A stretch of 64,000 nucleotides of DNA from Amycolatopsis sp. WQ 127309 (GTDB lineage: Bacteria > Actinomycetota > Actinomycetes > Mycobacteriales > Pseudonocardiaceae). The stretch is taken from contig NZ_CP095481.1 of NCBI RefSeq assembly GCF_023023025.1, forward strand, positions 1,674,001 through 1,738,000. The letters are read 5' to 3'. The notes beneath the pieces were generated by a model. It did not search any database and had not been told where the DNA came from. It saw nothing but the letters and a program-made list of their open reading frames with translations. The translations under genes were made by a program, and so were the position numbers. Positions 8,744-16,784 of this stretch are shown piece after piece; positions within the stretch are counted from its first letter, which is position 1; every line of letters starts with the position of its first letter.

Positions 8744-8783
8744 ACGGAGCCCCGGCCTGGGGTTCCCAGGGCCGGGGCTCCGT
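8744..8783 (+). terminator. Strong hairpin terminator after nat
   Basis: A perfect 14-bp stem (5' arm 8744-8757, 3' arm 8770-8783, core GGAGCCCCGGCC / GGCCGGGGCTCC) encloses a 12-base loop, 28 bases after the nat stop. No T run follows, as is common in actinomycetes. Confidence 0.75.
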
Positions 8784-8827
8784 CCGTTCCCGAACTGACT
8801 GCCGCTCCCACCACGAAGCGGACGTGT

Positions 8828-8848
8828 ATGAGGTTAGCCTAACCTCAT
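8828..8848. promoter_or_regulatory. IdeR/DmdR iron box without an obvious target
   Basis: Bases 8828-8848 form a palindrome, symmetric apart from the central base, with the core AGGTTAGCCTAACCT. That is a full match to the IdeR/DmdR core and stronger than the heme oxygenase box. It lies after the nat terminator and about 165 bases before the next gene on the same strand, a DUF3800-like protein with no known iron role. Confidence 0.75.
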
Positions 8849-9011
8849 CTCGCGAGGCAAGAGGTCTTCCGGGGAGACTCGGATCTCACTCGTACGGGTG
8901 ACGTCCGGCGCACGAAACCGACGGTTTCCATCGGTACACACCCAGCGACTGGACTACCCAGCGAGTCGGGGCACTTACTCACCGTCGACGGCCATGCAGC
9001 ACAATGCCTCG

Positions 9012-9536
9012 ATGACCGCGCACGTGTTCGTCGACGAGACCAAGCAAGGCGGCTACCTGATCACGGCAGCCGCCGTGCTTCCTGGCGATCTCGGCCGAGC
9101 GCGACAAAGCATGCGCGGCCTCGTGTTGCCGGGCCAGCGACGCCTGCACTTCACCCATGAAAGCGATGGTCGTCGCAAGCGAATCCTCGACGTCGTCGCC
9201 GAACTCGCGCCCGCGGTCACGATCTACGATGGTTCCGCGCATCCCCGCCGACAGCAGCGCGAAGCATGTCTGGACGGCCTCGTCGCGGACCTGGCGGCTG
9301 AGGGAACTCGCATGCTCGTCATCGAGACCGACGAATCGGTGCTCGATCTCGACCGGCGGATCTTCTATCGCTCGTCCCGGCAGCACGGGTGTCACGAAAC
9401 CCTTGAATATCGCCACCATCGCGCCCATGAAGAGCCGCTGCTTTCCATTCCGGACGCGATCGCCTGGTGCTGGCAACGCGGCGGGCAATGGAAGGTGAGA
9501 GCGCGGGACTTCGTCCGGGACGTGCGGATCGTGTAG
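9012..9536 (+). CDS. DUF3800-like hypothetical protein
   Basis: This 174-residue protein starts MTAHVFVDETKQGGYLITAAAVLP. It has the early acidic FVDE motif and the mid-protein RRLHFTHESDGRRKRILD of DUF3800-type proteins, which are thought to share an RNase H-like fold. Acidic residues (VDE near the start, IETDES in the middle, IPDAIAWCW near the end) could form an active site. The function is unknown. ATG 9012 is chosen over an in-frame ATG at 8994 because it begins the conserved block. A weak -10 (CACAAT, 9000-9005) ends 6 bases before it. Confidence 0.6.
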   Translation: MTAHVFVDETKQGGYLITAAAVLPGDLGRARQSMRGLVLPGQRRLHFTHESDGRRKRILDVVAELAPAVTIYDGSAHPRRQQREACLDGLVADLAAEGTRMLVIETDESVLDLDRRIFYRSSRQHGCHETLEYRHHRAHEEPLLSIPDAIAWCWQRGGQWKVRARDFVRDVRIV

Positions 9537-9552
9537 GCCCCCGGATACGCGA

Positions 9553-9612
9553 AACCCGGCCCACCCACCGTCCGGAAGGCTGCCGGGTTCACTTCGCCCG
9601 TCTAATGACGGG
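9553..9612. terminator. Pair of hairpins between convergent genes
   Basis: AACCCGGC (from 9553) pairs with GCCGGGTT (to 9590) over a roughly 20-base loop. It is followed by CCCGTC-TAAT-GACGGG at 9597-9612. The pair lies between the converging DUF3800-like and MFS genes and could end transcription from both. Confidence 0.5.
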
Positions 9613-9705
9613 TGCAAACCAAGCATACCCCAACTACCGCCCAGACGAAGATCGACCGCCGGCCGTGCCAGCTCGCCGAGAAGCCGATCCACCGCTGCTC
9701 GGCCG

Positions 9706-11079
9706 CTAGACCTTCGTCCGCTTCAGCACCCGCAGCCCGAACCCCCGCTGCACCGGCCAGGAGACCCCGCCTCGCCGGATCAGCACGATCGCGCAGACCA
9801 CTGCGGCCAGCGCCGAGACCGCGCCGCCGATGTAGAAGGGAGACCGCCCACCGAACGCCTGCGCCATCCAGCCGACCATCGGGCCGCCGATCGGGTTGCC
9901 GCCGATCAGGACCAGCACGTACAGGCCCATCACGCGGCCGCGCATCTCCGGGCTGACCGAGGTCTGCACCAGCGCGTTGGCCGTGTTGAGGAACGTCATG
10001 GTGGCGAAGCCGAGCGGGATCAGGCCGAGACCGAACGTCAGGTAGTTCGGCATGAACGCCGTGATCAGCTCGAACACGCCCAGGAAGAACGCCGAGATCA
10101 GCATCAGCCGCACCCGTGGCCTGCCCTTCGTGCCGCGGCGGGCGGACATGATCGCGCCGGTGAAGGTGCCGACCGCGACCAGGGTCGAAAGGAGGCCGTA
10201 ACCGTCGGCCGCGGTGTGGAAGACGTTCGCCGCGACGATCGGGAGCGAGCTGAAGTACGTGATGCCGAACGTGCTGACGAACAGCACCAGCACCATCACC
10301 GTCATCAGGTCCGACCGGCGGCGGACGTACCGCAGGCCCTCGGCCAGCTGGCCCTTTTCGCGCGGCATGGCCGCGACGCGGAACAGCTTGTCCGGGTTCA
10401 TCAGGATCAGCCCGGTGATGACCGCGACCGTGCTGGCCGCGTTGGCGATGAACAGCCAGCCGGTGCCGATCCAGGTGATCGCGAAGCCGGCGATCGCCGG
10501 GCCGACGATCCGGGCCATGTTGAAGATCGACGAGTTCAGCGCGACGGCGTTCGCGATCTGGTCCCGCCCGACCATCTCGGCGACGAACGACTGCCGCGTC
10601 GGCACTTCGAGCGCCGCCGTGATGCCGAGCGTGAAGCACAGGACGTAGACCTGCCACAGCGCCACGAGCCCGGTCAGGTCGAGCACACCCAGCACGACGG
10701 CCTGCGAACACGCCGCGGCCTGGATCCAGGTCAGCAGCCGCCGCTTGTCGACGCGGTCGGCGAGGACCCCGGCCCAGAGCGAGAGGAACAGCGTCGGCGT
10801 GAACTGCAGCGCGACCGCGATGCCGAGGGCGATCGGGTTGTTGCCGCTGAGGGTGAACACCAGCCAGTCCTGGGCGATGCGCTGCATCCAGGTGCCGATG
10901 TTCGAGATGACCTGGCCGGTGAAGAACAGCCGGTAGTTGCGGACCCGCAGGGAGGCGAACATGCTGCCGCGGCGCTGGGGCACGGATTCGGACGGCGGTG
11001 ACGAAGACGGCGGTGGTGCCGTGTCCCGGGTAGCAGTGGTCTCGATCTGTCGTTCTGTTTCGCTACCCGTGGTGGTCAC
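9706..11079 (-). CDS. MFS transporter (MFS_3/EntS type)
   Basis: A 457-residue major facilitator with a 35-residue polar N-terminus (TETTATRDTAPPPSSS region) and 12 predicted membrane helices. LWAGVLADRVDKRRLL, the MFS loop 2-3 motif, is at about residues 100-116. The group includes drug and siderophore exporters; the substrate is unknown. The gene follows the MarR-family gene by 5 bases on the same strand, so the regulator and exporter are probably one operon. Confidence 0.9.
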   Translation of the reverse strand: MTTTGSETERQIETTATRDTAPPPSSSPPSESVPQRRGSMFASLRVRNYRLFFTGQVISNIGTWMQRIAQDWLVFTLSGNNPIALGIAVALQFTPTLFLSLWAGVLADRVDKRRLLTWIQAAACSQAVVLGVLDLTGLVALWQVYVLCFTLGITAALEVPTRQSFVAEMVGRDQIANAVALNSSIFNMARIVGPAIAGFAITWIGTGWLFIANAASTVAVITGLILMNPDKLFRVAAMPREKGQLAEGLRYVRRRSDLMTVMVLVLFVSTFGITYFSSLPIVAANVFHTAADGYGLLSTLVAVGTFTGAIMSARRGTKGRPRVRLMLISAFFLGVFELITAFMPNYLTFGLGLIPLGFATMTFLNTANALVQTSVSPEMRGRVMGLYVLVLIGGNPIGGPMVGWMAQAFGGRSPFYIGGAVSALAAVVCAIVLIRRGGVSWPVQRGFGLRVLKRTKV

Positions 11080-11084
11080 CGTGG

Positions 11085-11516
11085 TTAGTTCCCCGCCATC
11101 CTGTCGATGATTTCGGCGGCTTTCGAGAGCACTTCACGCTCTTCGTCACCGAGATCGGCCAGTTGCCTGTCCAGCCACGCCTCCCGGACGGAGATGGCCC
11201 GCTGAACGTAGGCCAGCCCGCTCTCGGACAACTCGACGATGGCCTGCCGGCCGTCGGTCGGGTGCGGCCGCCGCTCGACGAACTTCATCTCCTCGAGCGC
11301 GGCGATCACCCTCGTCATCGAGGGCGGCTGGACGCCTTCCTTCGCGGCGAGCTGACCCGGGGTCAGCGCGCCGCACTTGTGCAAGGTGGACAGCGCGGCG
11401 ACCTGCGTCAACGTCAGATCGTCCCCGACGCGCTGTGCCCGCAGCCGGCGGTTGAGCCGGACCACCGCGAGACGCAGACGGCTCGCCAAGGAGCGTTCGT
11501 GCGTGTCGCCGGACAT
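11085..11516 (-). CDS. MarR-family regulator
   Basis: This 143-residue MarR protein has its winged helix at about residues 45-105 (LTPGQLAAKEGVQPPSMTRVIAALEEMKFVERRPHPTDGRQAIVELS). ATG 11516 is chosen because a TATGCT -10 (11523-11528) ends 6 bases upstream and the protein then has the usual family length; the open frame further upstream is not conserved-looking. It probably controls the MFS gene that follows. The length and place agree with mycobacterial Rv0880 as I recall it. Confidence 0.9.
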   Translation of the reverse strand: MSGDTHERSLASRLRLAVVRLNRRLRAQRVGDDLTLTQVAALSTLHKCGALTPGQLAAKEGVQPPSMTRVIAALEEMKFVERRPHPTDGRQAIVELSESGLAYVQRAISVREAWLDRQLADLGDEEREVLSKAAEIIDRMAGN

Positions 11517-11622
11517 ATAGTTAGCATACCTTACGAAACTTCCTCCCTTCAGGTGATCTCCGTCAACCCGCAACCCGGAAGACGGCCGCGCGTCCTTCCC
11601 GACGGAGGAACCTGGGGGGCGG

Positions 11623-12156
11623 ATGAACAAGAAACTGGTAGGCGCGGCCGTGGTCGGCGCGGCGATCCTGGTCGTCGCGGCGGCGCTGGTCTGGGGCGGC
11701 ACCGACGAAGCGCCCGCGGCCGCACCGCCGCCGTCTACGCCGCCACCGTCGACCGTCCATGGCGCACTCGAGGTCTACCGGGACGCCCCCGACTCGGCGA
11801 TCGAGATCCCGGTGCCTTCGGGCTGGGCCGTGACCCGCGACCACGAGCGGGCGAGCTTCCAGCAGGGCGACCTCCTGCTCGAGACCGACCGGGTGCCGAT
11901 CACGCAGGAAGACGCGTTGAGCGGGCTCCAAGCGACGGTCGGCCGGCAAGGCGGCACGGTCGTCGACCACGCCCCGATCGCCGAACGCGACGCCGCGGAA
12001 TGGGACTTCACCTACGAGCGCGGCGGCGTACCCCGCCGGGTGACCGTGATCGGCCTCGGCGCCGGCGACGCGTTGGTGACGATCCGGTTCGACGCCCCGG
12101 CCGCGGATTTCGAGCGCGACCGGAGCGTCTTCGACAAAGCCCTGAAGATCAGCTGA
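11623..12156 (+). CDS. Membrane-anchored extracytoplasmic protein of unknown function
   Basis: A 177-residue protein. A single N-terminal membrane helix (about 5-25) is followed by a proline-rich linker (PPPSTPPPSTVH) and a domain of about 130 residues. That domain contains IPVPSGWAVTRDHERASF and ends in FERDRSVFDKALKIS, a pattern seen in actinobacterial surface proteins with an Mog1/PsbP-like fold. No catalytic motif was recognised. ATG 11623 has a G-rich site (GGGGGGCGG). Its 3' end overlaps the convergent permease gene by 8 bases. Confidence 0.72.
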   Translation: MNKKLVGAAVVGAAILVVAAALVWGGTDEAPAAAPPPSTPPPSTVHGALEVYRDAPDSAIEIPVPSGWAVTRDHERASFQQGDLLLETDRVPITQEDALSGLQATVGRQGGTVVDHAPIAERDAAEWDFTYERGGVPRRVTVIGLGAGDALVTIRFDAPAADFERDRSVFDKALKIS

Positions 12157-13642
12157 ACGCCGCCTGGATCGGGCCGACCGCGAAGTACGCGACGAACGCC
12201 ACCGCGATCACCCACATCAGCGGGTGCACCTGGCGGGCCTTGCCGGTCGCCGCGCGGATCACGACGTAGCTGACGAAGCCGGCGCCGATGCCGTTCGCGA
12301 TCGAGTACGTGAACGGCATGACGACGATGGTCAGGAACGCGGGCAGCGCGATCGCGTAGTCGGTGAAGTCGATGTCGCGCACCTGCGCCATCAGCATCGC
12401 GCCGACCACGACCAGCGCCGGCGCGGCCGCTTCGACCGGCACCACCTGGTAGAGCGGCGTCAGGAACATCGCGGCGATGAACAGCACGCCGGTGACGACG
12501 TTCGCCAGGCCCGTCCGGGCGCCTTCGGCGATGCCGGCCGCCGATTCGACGAACACCGTGTTCGAGCTGGCCGAGCCGAAACCACCGGCCGCACCCGCGA
12601 GGCCCTCGACGAACAGCGCCTTGCCGACGTTGGGGAGCTGGCCGTCCTTCGTGATCAGCCCGGCTTCCTTGCCCAGGCCGGTCATGGTGCCCATGGCGTC
12701 GAAGAAGTCGGCCAGCACCAGCGTGAACACCAGCAGGCAGACGGTGATGATCGGCAGCCGCGTCCACGCGCCGAACGAGACGTCGCCGACGAGCGAGAGG
12801 TTCGGCAGGCCGAGCACCTGGTCCGGCAGCGCCGGGTAGCCGAGGTTCCAGCCCTTCGGGTTCGTGCCCTTCGACGGCCCGGCCTTGACGATCGCCTCCA
12901 CCACGATGGCCAGCACCGTCGAGGACAGCACGCCGATCAGGATCGCGCCCTTGACCTTGCGCACCACCAGGATGCCGGTGATGAGCAGGCCGACGACGAA
13001 CACCGCGGTCGGCCAGGACGCGATCGAGCCGTTGATGCCGAGGCCGACCGGGACGGTGGTGTGCGCGTCGTCCGGCAGCCGCCGGACGAACCCGGCGTCG
13101 ACCAGGCCGATCAGGCAGATGAAGACGCCGATGCCGACGGCGATCGCGGACTTCAGCGACGCCGGCACCGCCTTGAACACCGCCGTGCGGAAGCCGGTGA
13201 GCACGAGCGCCACGATGATGACGCCCTCGATGACGACCAGGCCCATCGCTTCGGGCCAGGTCATCTGCGGGGCGATGGTGACCGCGACCAGGCTGTTGAT
13301 GCCCAGGCCGGTGGCGATGGCGAACGGGTAGTTCGCGACCAGGCCCATCAGGATCGTCATGACCCCGGCGACCAGCGCGGTGACGGCGGCGACCTGCGGC
13401 ACCGGCAGGATCCCGCCGAGCAGGTCCTTGTGCGCGGCCGCGTCGTCCGGCGCGAAACTTCCGATGATCAGCGGGTTCAGCACCACGATGTAGGCCATCG
13501 TGACGAACGTGACCAGGCCGCCGCGCAGTTCGCGCGGCACGCTCGACCCGCGCTCGGTGATCTTGAAGAACCGGTCCAGTGTGGACGTCCCGGTGCCGGC
13601 CGCCTCCGGCGTCCCGGTGGGGGTCGTCTCCTGCTCCGCCAT
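12149..13642 (-). CDS. NCS2-family purine permease (AzgA-like)
   Basis: About 497 residues and 12-14 membrane helices. FVTMAYIVVLNPLIIG and the TGLGINSLVAVTIAPQMTWPEAMG region mark the AzgA-like branch, which imports hypoxanthine, guanine or adenine with H+. The FFDAMGTMTGLG stretch carries the conserved acidic site. Start 13642 has GGGCAGG upstream; 13654 is an in-frame alternative. It is divergent from the DUF2530 gene. Confidence 0.9.
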   Translation of the reverse strand: MAEQETTPTGTPEAAGTGTSTLDRFFKITERGSSVPRELRGGLVTFVTMAYIVVLNPLIIGSFAPDDAAAHKDLLGGILPVPQVAAVTALVAGVMTILMGLVANYPFAIATGLGINSLVAVTIAPQMTWPEAMGLVVIEGVIIVALVLTGFRTAVFKAVPASLKSAIAVGIGVFICLIGLVDAGFVRRLPDDAHTTVPVGLGINGSIASWPTAVFVVGLLITGILVVRKVKGAILIGVLSSTVLAIVVEAIVKAGPSKGTNPKGWNLGYPALPDQVLGLPNLSLVGDVSFGAWTRLPIITVCLLVFTLVLADFFDAMGTMTGLGKEAGLITKDGQLPNVGKALFVEGLAGAAGGFGSASSNTVFVESAAGIAEGARTGLANVVTGVLFIAAMFLTPLYQVVPVEAAAPALVVVGAMLMAQVRDIDFTDYAIALPAFLTIVVMPFTYSIANGIGAGFVSYVVIRAATGKARQVHPLMWVIAVAFVAYFAVGPIQAAFS

Positions 13643-13685
13643 TCGCCTGCCCATTCTCTCGCTGCTGCGGAGTACCCTGCACCTC

Positions 13686-13952
13686 GTGAGTGATCCGAGC
13701 AATCCACCGGAGGTTACGGGCTCGTTGCGGCACACGCCGGAACTGCCCAAGAGGCTGACCGACCTGACACCGGTGGTGATCGTAGGCACCACGATCTGGA
13801 CCGTCGCGCTGGTGGTGCTCTTCTTCACGACTTCGGGGCTGTGGGTGCAGACGGCGCTGGCCGGTTTCGTGCTCGGCTTCATCGGGATGGCGATCATCCT
13901 GTGGCAGCGCGCCGCCGCCCGCCGCGGCTCTCGTTCCGCGCAGCGGGTCTAG
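13686..13952 (+). CDS. DUF2530 small membrane protein
   Basis: An 88-residue protein with two membrane helices (about 26-48 and 52-72) and a basic C-terminus (QRAAARRGSRSAQRV). The LTDLTPVVIVGTTIWTVAL segment is the DUF2530 signature. The function is unknown. The start is GTG 13686, with TACCCT (13673-13678) ending 7 bases before it and no Shine-Dalgarno, so it is probably leaderless. Position and size agree with mycobacterial Rv0879c as remembered. Confidence 0.82.
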   Translation: MSDPSNPPEVTGSLRHTPELPKRLTDLTPVVIVGTTIWTVALVVLFFTTSGLWVQTALAGFVLGFIGMAIILWQRAAARRGSRSAQRV

Positions 13953-13964
13953 TCCTTTACTCCT

Positions 13965-16784
13965 TTACGCCAGCAGCGTCCGCGGCGACGGGTCGTCGAG
14001 CAGCGCCGTGATCAGGTGCCGGTCCGGCCAGCGCCCGGTCGCCCAGGCGAACGCGCGGGCCAGGCCCTCCGACGTGTCGGCCGCGTGCAGCCGGCCGTCG
14101 GACCACCACTGGACGTCGTGCTCGGTGAGCTGGATCGACACGGTCAGCGGGTCGTGCACCAGCACGCCACCGTCGGGCAGCCGGATCCCGAGCTGCTCGG
14201 CGACGAGCTTGAGCGCGGGCAGCTCGGCCCACGGCGCGTACTCGCCCTCGCTGATGATCTCGGCGGGGGTGGTGCTCGCCGGCGGGAGGTCGAGCAGGTC
14301 CGCCAGCCGTTCCGGCTCGTCGGGCGCGACGACGTACTGGTCCGGCTCGAGCGCCCCGGCGACCCACGGCACGTCCAGGACCAGCGCGTCTTCGACAACG
14401 GACCCGTCCGCGGCCCGGACGGCGTCCGGCGCGCCGGGATCGAACCCGGACTCGACGACGGCGTCGTAGGCCCGCGTGGTCAGGCCGGCCGAGATCGTGC
14501 GGTCCGGGTCGCCGAGCCGGCGCAGGACGTCCGCCGCCTCGTCCACTGTGGACAATGTGAGATCCTTGCGCACTCCGGCGATCCGGAGCAGGTCTTCGGT
14601 CAGGCCGACGTCGGGGACCTCGTCGTAGAGCCCGGCGAGGTCGGCGTCCGGCAGCCGCCACTCGTTCGGCGCCAGGCCGCCGAGCACGGCGTACTGCGCG
14701 ATCCACCAGGCGGCGTGCCCGCCGGGCGTGCGCAGCGCGTGCCACGTCTCGGGCCGCGCCGCGAGCAGGCGCAGCGCCGCGGGCCAGGAGTCGTCGGCGA
14801 CGAGGTCGAGGTCCCGGATCGCGACGAGCGTCGACGGCGGCTCGGGGCGCGCGTCCCACCAGGCTTCCTCGTCCGGCAGGTCGTGGTCGGGTTCGTGCGG
14901 CTCGTCGTCGGTCACCAGCGCGAACGAGTCGAGCACGCCGACGGCTTTCAGCGTCCCGTCCGGCCAGTCTTCGGCGAAGTCGTCGTCGAGGACGTCGAGC
15001 GTGCCGTCCTCCTCGAAGACCTCTTCGTCGAAGATGTCGATGAGCGGCGACGCCGGGAGCACGAGTTCGTCGGCGCGGCGCCAGGTGTCGGTGGCGGGCA
15101 ACGCGAGCGCACTGGTCCACCGTGGAGCGTCGTCCCCGCAGTCGGCGATCAGCCGGAGGACCGCACCGGCGAGCGTCGTGCCGTCCAAACCGGACCGGAC
15201 GTCCTCGACACTGCGCTCGACGGCGTCACGCAGCTGGTCGGCGTTGAGCAGCTCACGCGCGTCGGCGTGCTTGGCGCCCAGCCGTTCCAGCAGCGGGTGC
15301 GACGCCGCGGGGTGCACCAGCCGCAGTCCCGGAATGTCCACATCGGACAGCAGGTCGAGGAGCTCGGCCGAGCCGTCGACGAGCAGGCTGCCCCGCGCAC
15401 CGGGCAGCGTACGGCCGTCGGAGAGCGGCACGGGCAGCCCGTCGAGCCTCGCCGCGGCGAGCGCGTGGGATTCGACGGCGATGTTCAGTGCTTTGTAGAC
15501 GTCGTGCCACCAGGAAGGCTCCCGCGTGGCGCCGGTAAGCGTTTCCAGCACTTCTTCGATGCTGATCACTTGCACAGAAACCGCTTTGAGCGCACTGGCG
15601 GGCGGCGCTTCGGCGAGCAGATCGGGAACGACGTCGGTCAGCAACGCGGGCAACCCGGGCACGTCGACGTCGATCACGCGCGCCTGGCGCCCGGAGACCT
15701 CGCGACCGTCCTGAGTGGACAACCACGGCTCGGTGGCGAGCTGCGCCAGCACGTCGTCTCGCAGCTGCGCGTCCACAGTGGACTTCGGAAACCCGGGCAC
15801 GGGCACGAGCGCGAACCGGTGTTCCGGCGGCAGCAGCCGCACCAGCTCGACGTACTCTTTCGCGGCCTTTTCGAGCGCCCGCTTGAGTTCTTCACCGGGA
15901 AGCGCCCGCCGTCGCGACGGCTCGACCGGCACGGGCGCGAGCAGCCGAGCGGGCAGCGAAAGCCCGTCGTCGGTCGGCGTCGGCGCGTGCAGAACGTCTT
16001 CTACGAGCGGAACCGGAGTCCCGCGGTCGTCGACCGGAACCGCCCAGACGACGTCACCGCGATGGGTCAGCCACCGGGTTTTCTTCCCAGGCCCCCGAAT
16101 CTCGACGATGTCTTGGTCGGCATCACGAGTCCAAACGCGACCGTCCACATCGACCTCAGCCAGCCAGGGCAGGGCAAGCAGAAGGTCACCGATGTCGTGA
16201 CCCAGCTCGTCGAGAAGAGCCTGCCCATCAACATCGCCACGCAGCGGCAGCCGGACTTCGGTATCAAAGCCGGCGGACGGTTTGGCTTCGACCGGCCACG
16301 GCAGCCGCAGAACGGGAACGTCACCCTCGATCCCGGCGGCGTCGCGGGTACGTTCGGCGGAGAAGACGACCCCACCGGCGGTGCTGAGCACCTGCGGCTC
16401 ATCGGAAACGGTCCGGACGGCGGCAAAACCGACCCCAAAGCGCCCGACGGTGTCCCCGGTCTTGCCGGAAGCCCGCAGCGACGCGAGCGAGGCCACCCCC
16501 CGGGCGTCGAGCGGCGCACCGGTGTTGGCGAACCTCAGCTGACCGTCCACAAGCGACACTTTGACGCGCCCCGGCGCACCGGCGGCCATGGCGGCATCGG
16601 CAGCGTTCTGCGCAAGCTCGACAAAGAGCCGATCCCGATAGGCCCCAACGCGCAGATCCCGCTCGACGTTGGTGTCCTCGATAAGCCGAGTGGGCGAGTC
16701 CCGCCAGGCGCGCAAGGTCGCATCCCGAAGCCGCGAGGTACCGAAGGGATCGGAACCGGCCGGCTCAGCCGCAGGCCCGGTCAC
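13965..16784 (-). CDS. Sacsin-type GHKL (Hsp90-like) ATPase protein
   Basis: A 939-residue protein. The N-terminal Bergerat-fold ATPase has its N-box in FVELAQNAADAAMAAG (about 55-70), an LRFANTGAPLDARGVASL motif, and a glycine-rich lid GRFGVGFAAVR (about 113-123), as in sacsin and Hsp90. The remaining 700 residues have no recognised domain, only an acidic stretch (DVLDDDFAEDWPDG). Family members are proposed chaperone-like ATPases; the client is unknown. The GTG start overlaps the DUF3027 stop (GTGA), so the two are translationally coupled. Confidence 0.8.
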   Translation of the reverse strand: MTGPAAEPAGSDPFGTSRLRDATLRAWRDSPTRLIEDTNVERDLRVGAYRDRLFVELAQNAADAAMAAGAPGRVKVSLVDGQLRFANTGAPLDARGVASLASLRASGKTGDTVGRFGVGFAAVRTVSDEPQVLSTAGGVVFSAERTRDAAGIEGDVPVLRLPWPVEAKPSAGFDTEVRLPLRGDVDGQALLDELGHDIGDLLLALPWLAEVDVDGRVWTRDADQDIVEIRGPGKKTRWLTHRGDVVWAVPVDDRGTPVPLVEDVLHAPTPTDDGLSLPARLLAPVPVEPSRRRALPGEELKRALEKAAKEYVELVRLLPPEHRFALVPVPGFPKSTVDAQLRDDVLAQLATEPWLSTQDGREVSGRQARVIDVDVPGLPALLTDVVPDLLAEAPPASALKAVSVQVISIEEVLETLTGATREPSWWHDVYKALNIAVESHALAAARLDGLPVPLSDGRTLPGARGSLLVDGSAELLDLLSDVDIPGLRLVHPAASHPLLERLGAKHADARELLNADQLRDAVERSVEDVRSGLDGTTLAGAVLRLIADCGDDAPRWTSALALPATDTWRRADELVLPASPLIDIFDEEVFEEDGTLDVLDDDFAEDWPDGTLKAVGVLDSFALVTDDEPHEPDHDLPDEEAWWDARPEPPSTLVAIRDLDLVADDSWPAALRLLAARPETWHALRTPGGHAAWWIAQYAVLGGLAPNEWRLPDADLAGLYDEVPDVGLTEDLLRIAGVRKDLTLSTVDEAADVLRRLGDPDRTISAGLTTRAYDAVVESGFDPGAPDAVRAADGSVVEDALVLDVPWVAGALEPDQYVVAPDEPERLADLLDLPPASTTPAEIISEGEYAPWAELPALKLVAEQLGIRLPDGGVLVHDPLTVSIQLTEHDVQWWSDGRLHAADTSEGLARAFAWATGRWPDRHLITALLDDPSPRTLLA

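Noticed and set aside
9540..9640. tRNA-like GGGTTC segment with nearby stems
   Set aside because: No acceptor, D and anticodon arms can be arranged; two simple hairpins explain the pairing.
8979..9692. Minus-strand frame opposite the DUF3800-like gene
   Set aside because: Its translation has no family features, whereas the plus strand shows the FVDE and HFTHESD motifs.
11517..11535. IdeR-like sequence before the MarR gene (TAAGGTATGCTAAC)
   Set aside because: It lacks one base between half-sites relative to the consensus; it is better explained as a -10 element.
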